Assembly (NCBI GenBank): GCA_037443565.1
Contig: JBBIOB010000008.1
Location: forward strand, 1 to 64,000
From: Fervidifonticultor_A sp037443565
GTDB lineage: Bacteria; Sysuimicrobiota; Sysuimicrobiia; Sysuimicrobiales; Humicultoraceae
Reading direction: 5' to 3'
Length of the DNA: 64,000 nt
Shown here: one piece after another, positions 57,419 to 64,000 of the stretch
Layout of the letters: each line of letters begins with the position of its first letter
Position numbering within the stretch: position 1 is the stretch's first letter
The notes under the pieces: model-generated
Seen by the model: only the letters and a program-made list of their open reading frames with translations
Told to the model about the DNA's origin: nothing
The model's database searches: none
Program-made: the position numbers and the translations under genes

Positions 57419-58047
57419 TCGCCGATGTCCCTGGTCCCTGCCGGCTCCTGGCGGGGGCCCGCACCCCACTCCTCGTAGTAGATCGACACCCCGTCAGGAC
57501 CCCACCGCTCAGGGGGCGCCGCCGGCACGGCGAGCGGCGCCAGGCGACGGTAGCGGCCGGCAAAGAACAGCAGCGGGTTGCCGGGCGATCCCCCCTCATG
57601 GAGGTCGAGCACGCGGCCAATGACGATGTGGTGATCGCCACCATCGTACAAACGGGCGACCGCGCAGCGGACCGTGGCGAGCGCGCCGACCAGGCGCGGC
57701 GCGCCGTCCCACGCCTCGAAGCGGAACTCGGGTGTCGGCAGATCCCGCCAGCCGCCCGAGAAGTACCGGGACAGCACCTCCTGGTCGTCGCGGAGGATGT
57801 TGATCGAGAACGGCACGCCCTCGACGAGGTGTCCGGCCAGGCGCGCCTGACGGTCCACGCAGACCAGGACGAGCAGCGGGTCGAGCGAGAGGGAGCACAC
57901 GGCGTTGGCCGTCATCCCCAGCACGTCATCCGCGGTGTACACGGCGACCACCGTGACCCCGGTCGTGAACAGGCCCATCGTTCGTCGATACGCCCGGGGA
58001 TCTGGCCCGGCGGGGACAGGAAGGGAAGCCCCAAGCGGTCCACTCAT
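57415..58047 (-). CDS. hpaC: Flavin reductase of a two-component hydroxylase (HpaC-like)
   Basis: This 210-residue flavin-reductase-like protein has the FMN/FAD-binding fold. It contains MGLFTTGVTVVAVYT, MTANAVCSLSLDPLLVLVCVD, GVPFSINIL and the NADH-site GDHHIVIGRVLDL. It would supply reduced flavin to the oxygenase encoded directly upstream. Both junctions are 4-base ATGA overlaps (58044-58047 and 57415-57418), so HpaB, HpaC and HpaD should be made together. Confidence 0.9.
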   Translation of the reverse strand: MSGPLGASLPVPAGPDPRAYRRTMGLFTTGVTVVAVYTADDVLGMTANAVCSLSLDPLLVLVCVDRQARLAGHLVEGVPFSINILRDDQEVLSRYFSGGWRDLPTPEFRFEAWDGAPRLVGALATVRCAVARLYDGGDHHIVIGRVLDLHEGGSPGNPLLFFAGRYRRLAPLAVPAAPPERWGPDGVSIYYEEWGAGPRQEPAGTRDIGE

Positions 58048-59555
58048 GGCTCCTCCCCCGCCGGCCGCCGTCGGGACCCCGCGGCGGCGGACGCCGCCGC
58101 CTCCTCCTCCTCGGCCCGGGCGAGGAACGCCCTTATCCGTTCCATGTACGGCGCCTTGTCATAGCCGGCAAACATCGCGCCGGCCATCCGCACCGGATCG
58201 CCGAAGAAGAACCGCTCGTACAGCACCTGGCGTCCGCCGAAGGCCGAAAGTGCCACGTCCCAGGCCAGGCGGAACAGCCGGATGCGGTCGCGCGCTCCTG
58301 CCCGTGCCGCCTGATAGTACTGCTCGATGACGGGCGCCAGGGGACCGGCGAGGTCCGCTGCGGTGGGCATCGCCATCAGGCCGCTGGCTCCGAGCTGGTG
58401 GACGATCTCGACCATCCGTGGGTACATCCTCGGGAACATGTTCCTGGCGGCATCCAGGGGCGGCCAGGCCGGCGTCATGACGCCCCACCGGTCGAGGGCG
58501 GCGTCGGCCTCGGCCGCGCGGAGGAAGGCGCGCATGGCCTCGAGCGTCTGGATGACCTCCGCGACCTTCTCCTGCACGTGCTGGAACGACTCGATGGCGA
58601 TCGCGTCGACCATCAGACAGACGAGCCCGAGGATGAACTCGGTCTTGGCGATGTTCTTGACCACGACCTGGTGGGCCATGTGGATGACCGCCCGGGTCTC
58701 GGCGAAGGCCCGGTTGCAGCGCTCGACGTCGCCGAGCAGGAACACCCGCTCCCACGGCACGCGCACGTCGTCGAACACGACCACCGCATCCATCTCCTCG
58801 AAGCGGCTGCCGAGCGGGTGGTCGTGCCGGGTCCGCCCGTAGTCGAACGACTCGCGGCAGATGAAACGCAGTCCCGGCGTCGCCGTCGGGATAGCGAACG
58901 CGAACGCATAGGGCGCATCCTCGGCCTGGCCCCGCAGCACCGTCGAGGGAAACACCATGATCTCGTCGCTGACCGGCAGCGTGGCCAGCATGCGCGCGCC
59001 GCGCACCACGATGTCGGCATCGGTCTCCTGCACGACCGCCGCCGCCAGGTGGGGATCGGCCTGCTTCGACGGACCGACCGACCGGTTGGCCTGCGGGTTG
59101 ATCAGGGTATGCGTGAGGCAGAGGTCGCGCTCGCGCACATACTCGTAGTACCGTCGGGCGTTCTCGCCGAACCGCGGATCGTTGGCCGCCATGTAGTCCG
59201 CGGCCGCCGCGTACGCCATGACCGCCCGGTTGAGGTAGTCGGGCGACCGGCCCAACATGCCGCCGGAGAACTCCGCCCAGCGCTTCATCATCCCGCGGAC
59301 GCGGGCCAGGTCCTCGTGGGTGCGCGGGGTCAGGAAGGAGAGCCCGACGCGCTCGCCCGAAGACGGCGAGATGTACGTCATCTCGTCCCGCAGATCCGGG
59401 TCGTGCTGCATGTCGTACAACGACGCCACGCTGCGGATCACGCGGCGGAACGCCGGATGCGCGGTCGGATCGCCGACGCGTTCGCCGCCGATCCAGATCT
59501 CCTGGGGGTGAGCCCGCAGGCCATCGATGAACTGCTGTCCCGTCCGCGCTCCCAT
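58044..59555 (-). CDS. hpaB: 4-hydroxyphenylacetate 3-monooxygenase, oxygenase component
   Basis: This 503-residue FADH2-dependent aromatic hydroxylase has TGQQFIDGLRAHPQEIWIGG, THTLINPQANRS, RESFDYGRTRHDHPLGSRFEEMD split as ESFDYGRTRHDHPL and GSRFEEMDA, VPWERVFLLGD, and the C-terminal LYERFFFGDPVRMAG. These are typical of HpaB/PvcC-type hydroxylases. The tail is Ala/Glu/Arg-rich and not conserved. It hydroxylates a phenol (probably 4-hydroxyphenylacetate) ortho to the OH. The ATG at 59555 has GGAGG upstream. Confidence 0.92.
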   Translation of the reverse strand: MGARTGQQFIDGLRAHPQEIWIGGERVGDPTAHPAFRRVIRSVASLYDMQHDPDLRDEMTYISPSSGERVGLSFLTPRTHEDLARVRGMMKRWAEFSGGMLGRSPDYLNRAVMAYAAAADYMAANDPRFGENARRYYEYVRERDLCLTHTLINPQANRSVGPSKQADPHLAAAVVQETDADIVVRGARMLATLPVSDEIMVFPSTVLRGQAEDAPYAFAFAIPTATPGLRFICRESFDYGRTRHDHPLGSRFEEMDAVVVFDDVRVPWERVFLLGDVERCNRAFAETRAVIHMAHQVVVKNIAKTEFILGLVCLMVDAIAIESFQHVQEKVAEVIQTLEAMRAFLRAAEADAALDRWGVMTPAWPPLDAARNMFPRMYPRMVEIVHQLGASGLMAMPTAADLAGPLAPVIEQYYQAARAGARDRIRLFRLAWDVALSAFGGRQVLYERFFFGDPVRMAGAMFAGYDKAPYMERIRAFLARAEEEEAAASAAAGSRRRPAGEEP

Positions 59556-59589
59556 CACACCGCCTCCATCGCGGGGTGTCGTGCCGCCG

Positions 59590-60360
59590 TCATGCCCCTC
59601 CGGCGCCTGTGCCGCCGCCGGTATCATCGCCGACCACGGGGCTTTCGAGTGCGCCCAACCTGTCGATCTCGATCCGCATGCGGTCGCCCGGATAGACGTG
59701 CGAGATCCCCCTGGGGGTCCCGGTCAGGATGACGTCATCGGGTTCGAGGGTCATGAACTCGCTGAGGAAGGCAATGAGGTCCCAGACGCTGTGGGCCAGG
59801 TCTGCGGTCGTGCCCTCCTGCCGGAGTTCGCCGTTGACGTACGCGCGCAGGCCGAGCCCGTGCGGATCGCCGATCTCGCCCTCCACGAGGACGGGGCCGA
59901 TCGGGCAAAACGTATCCCATCCTTTGGCCTTAACCGGCGGCCGGTAGAAGTTGGTGATGAAGTCACGGACGGTCACGTCGTTGGCGATCGTGTACCCACG
60001 AATGGCGTCGGGCGCCTGCTCGGGGCGCAACCGCCGGCTCCGCCGCCCGATGACCACGGCCAGTTCGGCCTCGTAGTGCAGGTACCGGACCCCGGCCGGG
60101 GAGACGACCGCACCGCCGTGTCCGATCAGGCTGCTCGCCGGCTTGAAGAAGACCGCGGGCTCCGGCGGCGCCTCGATGCCCAGCTCGCCCGCGTGCTCGC
60201 GATAGGTGAGCGCAAACCCGATGATCTTGCTCGGCGCCACCGGCGGCAGCCACGCCACCTGATCCAGACGATGGGATCCGCCCTGTTCATCCACCAGCAC
60301 GTCACCGTCGATCCGACCGCGGCGCACGCGGCCATCCGCGATGAAGCGCGCGGTTCTCAT
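59590..60360 (-). CDS. Fumarylacetoacetate hydrolase family protein (HpaG-like decarboxylase/isomerase)
   Basis: This 256-residue FAH-fold enzyme has SKIIGFALTYREHAGELG, the metal-binding Glu pair in HYEAELAVVIGRRSR, TIANDVTVRDF, KGWDTFCPIGPVLV and LTGTPRGISHVYPGD. In this context it most likely decarboxylates or isomerises 5-carboxymethyl-2-oxo-hex-3-ene-1,7-dioate, after ring cleavage by HpaD. It overlaps the upstream DapA-family gene by 4 bases (ATGA) and is 34 bases before hpaB. Confidence 0.88.
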   Translation of the reverse strand: MRTARFIADGRVRRGRIDGDVLVDEQGGSHRLDQVAWLPPVAPSKIIGFALTYREHAGELGIEAPPEPAVFFKPASSLIGHGGAVVSPAGVRYLHYEAELAVVIGRRSRRLRPEQAPDAIRGYTIANDVTVRDFITNFYRPPVKAKGWDTFCPIGPVLVEGEIGDPHGLGLRAYVNGELRQEGTTADLAHSVWDLIAFLSEFMTLEPDDVILTGTPRGISHVYPGDRMRIEIDRLGALESPVVGDDTGGGTGAGGA

Positions 60361-61301
60361 CGAGGACCGGGCTGCGGAGTTTCGTCGGGGCCCTGCACGG
60401 CCCGCGCGGACCGCTGCGCGTCCGCGCGGGGCAGCAGGCCGTACTCGCCGAGCAGCGCCCGCAGCCGGGCCTCGTTCTCGGGTCGCAGCGGCGCATGCGG
60501 CGGCCTGACCTCGGCCGCACACTTGCCCATCATCGCCAGCGCCGCCTTGGCCGGTACAGGGTTGGTCTCCATGAAGAGCGCATCGTTCATGGGCAGCAGG
60601 GCGTAGTGGAGGTCGCGGGCCTCCTCCCACCTGCCGGTGGCCGTCAGGTCGTACAGCCGCGCCACCTCCCGCGGCATGACGTTCCCGGTGGCGCTCACGT
60701 GGCCTGCGCCGCCGAGCGCCAGGATGGGGAAGCACAATAGCTCGATCCCCGAGTAGACCAGGAACTGCCGGCCGCACCGGTGCATGACGCGGCAGACGTG
60801 CTCGAGATCCTTGTTGGACTCTTTGATGCCGATGATGTTGCGGCAGTCGCGCGCCAGCCGGGCCGTCGTCTCGACCTCGAGGTTGACCGCGGTCCGGCCC
60901 GGGATGTTGTAGAGCACGATCGGAATGTCCACGGCGTCGGCGATCGACCGGAAGAACCGGTACAGCCCCTCCTGGCCGGGCCGCGTGTAGTAGGGGGTGA
61001 CGACGAGGGCGGCATCGGCGCCGACCCGTCTGGCAAACGTGGTCAGGCGCAGCGTCTCGTCATAGTTCACCGAGCCCGTCCCGGCCAGCACCGGCACGCG
61101 CCTGCGCGCGGTGCGCACCGCCAGCTCGATGACGTGCTCGCGCTCCTCGATCGACAGCGCCGCAGGCTCGCCGGTGGTTCCGGTCACCCCGATCCCGTGG
61201 CTGCCGCTGTCGATCTGCCACTCGATCAGGTCGACGAGCGCGCGGTCGTCGACCCGGCCGTCCCGAAACGGCGTGACCAGAGGGACCAGAGACCCTCGCA
61301 G
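60357..61301 (-). CDS. DapA/NanA-family lyase with a probable CTG start
   Basis: This class-I aldolase-type protein would be 314 residues from CTG 61301. It begins (M)RGSLVPLVTPFRDGRV, matching the normal DapA-family start. The core has GVTGTTGEPAALS (phosphate/carboxylate loop), VTPYYTRPGQEG, YNIPGRTAVN with the Tyr, and GIKESNKD with the Schiff-base Lys. No ATG, GTG or TTG lies between the in-frame TGA just upstream and GTG 61187, which would cut off strand 1. GGGAG lies 9 bases before the CTG. In this operon it may cleave a keto-diacid to pyruvate, replacing HpaI, but dihydrodipicolinate synthase or another aldolase role is possible. Confidence 0.8.
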   Translation of the reverse strand: MRGSLVPLVTPFRDGRVDDRALVDLIEWQIDSGSHGIGVTGTTGEPAALSIEEREHVIELAVRTARRRVPVLAGTGSVNYDETLRLTTFARRVGADAALVVTPYYTRPGQEGLYRFFRSIADAVDIPIVLYNIPGRTAVNLEVETTARLARDCRNIIGIKESNKDLEHVCRVMHRCGRQFLVYSGIELLCFPILALGGAGHVSATGNVMPREVARLYDLTATGRWEEARDLHYALLPMNDALFMETNPVPAKAALAMMGKCAAEVRPPHAPLRPENEARLRALLGEYGLLPRADAQRSARAVQGPDETPQPGPR

Positions 61302-61423
61302 GGCTGCTCACTCCCGACGACGCGTGTCAAAGTCGAAGGGGGGTTCGCTCCACCGGCGGAGCCCTCCTGCCCTCTCCGCCTTTGCCCTGACTGGGGCCGG
61401 ATGCGATGGGGGGCCACCGCTCC

Positions 61424-61603
61424 GGCCTCGGCAAGCCGGGCGCGGACCATCACCGTGCGCGACGCCAGCTCCATGTGCCTGACCATAGACCAGGTCGAGT
61501 ACACCGGGTGGACGAGGCCCAGATGCTCGAACTGCGCCGACATCTCCTCGGTCGCCCTGACGGTCACGGACGCCTCAGCACCGGGTTCAAGCCCGGGTCG
61601 CAT
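61424..61603 (-). pseudogene. Truncated FlK-like (fluoroacetyl-CoA-type) thioesterase
   Basis: The first 60 codons read MRPGLEPGAEASVTV, EMSAQFEHLG and VHPVYSTWSMVRHMELASR. This is the N-terminal half of FlK-like hot-dog thioesterases, including the VHPVYST and HMELASR segments with the catalytic Thr/His/Glu region. After LAEAG the similarity ends abruptly, and the frame continues into low-complexity sequence and then antisense to nothing recognisable up to 61226. About 70 residues are missing. A strong GGGAGGGG precedes the ATG. A deletion between here and the DapA-family gene would explain both the loss of this gene's 3' half and that gene's odd start. Confidence 0.65.
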
Positions 61604-61636
61604 CGTCACCCCTCCCTGTGGGCTTGCCCACCGGGA

Positions 61637-63529
61637 TCAGGGAAGCTTGCTTGTCGTGGGCGCTCCCCCGACCTCGTGCCCCGCTGTGCCCGACACACGG
61701 CGACTCAGCAGCCGGAGAGCCGTAACAGCCCCGCAGATGCCCAGGCCTACCGCCGAGGCCATCACCCCCGGATAGAAGAGGAGCGCCGCGCCCGCGATGA
61801 GCAGGACGCGCTCGATCGGGTGCAGCATGCCCGCAAAGTACCCCATGACCCCCGCGGACAGGAACACCACGCCGATCATCGCGGTGGCAATGTGAAGCGC
61901 CGCGTCCATCGGGTCGCCGCGCAGCAGGAGCGTCGGGATGAAGACGAAGCCAAAGGGCACCAGGTACCCAGACAGCGTGAGCTTCATCCCTTTGAATCCC
62001 GTCTCGAGCCAGTTCGACCCCGCGATCGCAGACGCGGTGAAGAGCGCCATCCCTTCCGGTGGCGTGATCGTGGCCAGTACCGAGTAGTAGAAGATGAACA
62101 TGTGCGCGTGGATCGTGGGGACGCCCACCGCCTCCAGCGCCGGCGCCACAGTGGCCGCGGCGATGAGATACGCGGCCGTGGTCGGCAGGGCCAGCCCCAG
62201 CACCAGGGTCGCCCCCACCACAAAGAGCAGAATGATGAACAGGCTCCCACCCGCGGCCTCGACGGCGAGCGCCGAGAACTTCAGACCGATGCCGGTGAAG
62301 ACGATCATCGAGTAGATGAGCGCCGAACACGCGGTGCCCATCGCGGCTTCCAGCGTCCGCGTGCCGCCGTCGGCCAGGGCGTGCGCGATCGCGCGGGGAC
62401 CCATGCGCGTCCCCCGGTGGAGCATCGCGATGCCGATGGTGAGCACGACGATCATCGCCGCCGCCCGAGGAGGGTTCATCCCGCCGACGACGAGCACGAC
62501 CAGCGCGATCAGTGGGATCAGCATGTGGCCGCGCGTCAGCACGGCGTCGCGCATGGGCAGGAAGCCCGCGCGCAGCTCATCCGCGGTCAGGGCCCGGAGC
62601 CCCAGGCGCCCGGCCCCGAAGTAGACCGAGGAGCCGACGCCCAGGTAGTAGAGCACGGCCGGGACCACGGCGGCGACGACGATGTGCGCGTACGGGATGC
62701 GCGTGAGCTCCGCCATGATAAACGCGGCAGCGCCCATGACCGGGGGCATGAGCTGACCGCCGGCGGAGCTCGCCAGTTCAACGGCCCCCGCCATCGCTGG
62801 CGGGAACCCGTACTTCTTCATCATCGGGATGGTGACCGACCCGGTGATGGCGACGTTCGCCGGGGCCGATCCGGACACGCTGCCGAAGGCCATGCTCCCC
62901 ATGACCGAGACCTGCGCCGGGCCGCCGCGGATGTGCCCGGCGGTGCGCATTGCCACGCTGTTCAGCAGGTCGGCGAGCCCCGACTTCATCATCACCTGCC
63001 CGAGCACGATGAACACCAGGATGTAGGTGGCCGCGACACCAACCGGCAGGCTCCACATGCCGTCGGAGGTCAGGTACAGATATCCGAGTACATCCGTGAG
63101 TCCGAACCCGGCGTGGCCCCAGCTGCTCGGGATGTAGCGCCCGCCGATGGCGTAGGCGATCATCACCAGCACCAGGATCGGCAGGGTCCAGCCGATCGTC
63201 CGGCGTGTGGCTTCGAGGATGACGACGAGCGCGACGACGGCCAGCCACACCTGCCCCCCGCGCGCGATTCCCGCCTGGTAGGCGACGTCTGCATGATGGA
63301 GGATGATGTACCCGACGGTGAGGATGGTCAGCGCGACGAGCGCCACCTCTGTCAACCGCACGCGGCCGAGGCGGGCGAGCGTCTCGAGAAAGATCAAGAC
63401 GAGCGCGAAGAGCACGAACAGGGGCCGCTGGACGAACAGGTCGAGCCCGCCCCGCCAGGCCTCCACCAGGAAGGTCACGGCGAATAGCAGGGCGGCGCCC
63501 CGGTAGATGTGCGTCAGCCACTGCGCCAC
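61637..63529 (-). CDS. TRAP transporter fused permease (TAXI-associated, DctQM type)
   Basis: This 630-residue membrane protein has about 16-18 hydrophobic segments. The first part (1-130) corresponds to the small DctQ-like domain, and the rest to the DctM-like permease. SMAFGSVSGSAPANVAITGSVTIPMMKK and ASSAGGQLMPPVMGAAAFIMAE are seen as FGSVSGSAPANVAITGS and GGQLMPPVMGAAAFIMAE, typical of the 4TM-12TM TAXI permeases. VLGLALPTTAAYLI and ITPPEGMALFTASAIAGS follow. It imports an organic acid with the binding protein encoded 26 bases upstream. The downstream operon suggests an aromatic acid. Confidence 0.92.
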   Translation of the reverse strand: MAQWLTHIYRGAALLFAVTFLVEAWRGGLDLFVQRPLFVLFALVLIFLETLARLGRVRLTEVALVALTILTVGYIILHHADVAYQAGIARGGQVWLAVVALVVILEATRRTIGWTLPILVLVMIAYAIGGRYIPSSWGHAGFGLTDVLGYLYLTSDGMWSLPVGVAATYILVFIVLGQVMMKSGLADLLNSVAMRTAGHIRGGPAQVSVMGSMAFGSVSGSAPANVAITGSVTIPMMKKYGFPPAMAGAVELASSAGGQLMPPVMGAAAFIMAELTRIPYAHIVVAAVVPAVLYYLGVGSSVYFGAGRLGLRALTADELRAGFLPMRDAVLTRGHMLIPLIALVVLVVGGMNPPRAAAMIVVLTIGIAMLHRGTRMGPRAIAHALADGGTRTLEAAMGTACSALIYSMIVFTGIGLKFSALAVEAAGGSLFIILLFVVGATLVLGLALPTTAAYLIAAATVAPALEAVGVPTIHAHMFIFYYSVLATITPPEGMALFTASAIAGSNWLETGFKGMKLTLSGYLVPFGFVFIPTLLLRGDPMDAALHIATAMIGVVFLSAGVMGYFAGMLHPIERVLLIAGAALLFYPGVMASAVGLGICGAVTALRLLSRRVSGTAGHEVGGAPTTSKLP

Positions 63530-63555
63530 GGTGGGTCCTCTACGGCCCCGAGGCG

Positions 63556-64000
63556 CTATCTCGGCAGGCCTGCCGGCGGCTGCATCTCAGGCGGAATCCG
63601 AATCCCCACCTCGCGGTAGTACCGAAGGGCGCCGGGATGCACGGGGTACTTGGTCTGCAGCACCGTCTGTGGAGTCATCCCTTCGGCTTCCTTATAGATC
63701 CTCACCACCGTGCTGAAGTTGTCGAACACAGCCTTGGTGATCTGGTAGACCAGGTCGGGCTCCAGGTCGTGGCGGGCGGCCATGACCGCCCACGGCGCCA
63801 GGACCCATGCCTTGCCGGCCCCTCGATAGGACGGACCGAAGTCGGCCTCGGCAATCGGGAGCTGCGGCATCCGCTCCCTGACGAGCTCCAGTTCCTCGGC
63901 GGTGAACGAGAGGATCCGGAGCGGCTCCCGCAGCGAGATCTCGTAGTAGGCCGGCGCGATGGCGCCGGCCACGGCCACGTCGACGTCTCCATTCTGGAGC
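63556..64000 (-). CDS. TAXI-family TRAP transporter solute-binding protein (5' end outside the window)
   Basis: The C-terminal 147 residues of this protein are present and the frame continues past the right edge. It enters as LQNGDVDVAVAG and continues with PLRILSFTAEELELVRERMP, ITKAVFDNFSTV, AEGMTPQTVLQT and VPVHPGA-like YPVHPGALRYYREVGI. These are C-terminal landmarks of TAXI binding proteins. It is the extracytoplasmic partner of the permease encoded 26 bases downstream. The signal peptide lies outside the window. Confidence 0.9.
   Translation of the reverse strand, partial: LQNGDVDVAVAGAIAPAYYEISLREPLRILSFTAEELELVRERMPQLPIAEADFGPSYRGAGKAWVLAPWAVMAARHDLEPDLVYQITKAVFDNFSTVVRIYKEAEGMTPQTVLQTKYPVHPGALRYYREVGIRIPPEMQPPAGLPR

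Noticed and set aside
61226..61423. The remaining 65 or so codons of the frame that follows the thioesterase fragment
   Set aside because: The sequence after LAEAG has no similarity to the thioesterase family and runs over the DapA-family N-terminus, so it was not annotated as part of a functional gene.

Overview
The window is a very GC-rich bacterial chromosome segment that is densely packed. Most genes are on the minus strand, in operons with ATGA or GTGA overlaps and frequent GTG starts. Gene content points to an aerobic, respiratory heterotroph: A-type cytochrome c oxidase, NADH dehydrogenase subunits, two 2-oxoacid dehydrogenase complexes, acetate activation, SUF iron-sulfur assembly, and aromatic and sugar-acid catabolism. 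A group-3 (SigB/SigF-like) sigma factor, a CtaA-CtaB fusion and a SufB intein suggest a deep-branching, probably thermotolerant lineage of the Terrabacteria type. No rRNA or other phylogenetic marker is present, so the taxon is an inference.

Layout. 1-350: scar of mobile DNA (a basic protein tail and an integron-type integrase fragment). 369-4073: cupin, two zinc dehydrogenases and a MoeB-rhodanese protein. 4287-5366: ferredoxin-NADP reductase, overlapping lipA antisense. 5260-10857: lpdA, E1 alpha, E1 beta, E2 and lipA. 10999-15487: a partial complex I block (nuoB, D, I, C) and a membrane-anchored molybdopterin oxidoreductase. 15648-21208: a nitrate/sulfonate-type ABC transporter with two different permeases, a PfkB kinase and an RraA-like protein, divergent from a split transketolase (21418-23236). 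23233-32356: a fused dipeptide-type permease and the SUF operon (sufC, sufB with intein, sufD, Rieske, sufS, DUF2269-like, sufU). 32492-33520: adenosine-deaminase family. 33685-37024: second E1 alpha, E1 beta, E2 set. 37049-45145: NfuN protein, nucleotidyltransferase, small basic protein, cytochrome oxidase IV, III, III, I, II and CtaA-CtaB. 45160-48593: amidase divergent from acetyl-CoA synthetase. 48608-53056: sigma factor, then lysC, thrC and hom. 53225-56035: two HTH-TPR regulators and a tiny secreted repeat peptide. 56429-64000: 4-hydroxyphenylacetate-type catabolism with a TAXI-family TRAP transporter.

The strongest candidate for an undescribed system is at 53225-56035. A 52-residue peptide with a signal sequence carries two copies of GHGDIEALGGWA. 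The two copies differ only at synonymous positions. The gene lies just upstream of an HTH-TPR regulator, with a second HTH-TPR regulator tail-to-tail. This is the architecture of RRNPP-type peptide signalling (Rap/Rgg/NprR/PlcR/PrgX), outside its classical Firmicutes setting if the lineage guess is right.

Other points of note are a DapA-family gene that seems to start at CTG, a thioesterase cut off after about 60 codons, a 107-bp antisense overlap of two essential-looking genes, and several extended -10 promoters of the TGnTAnnnT form. No tRNA, rRNA or CRISPR array was seen.
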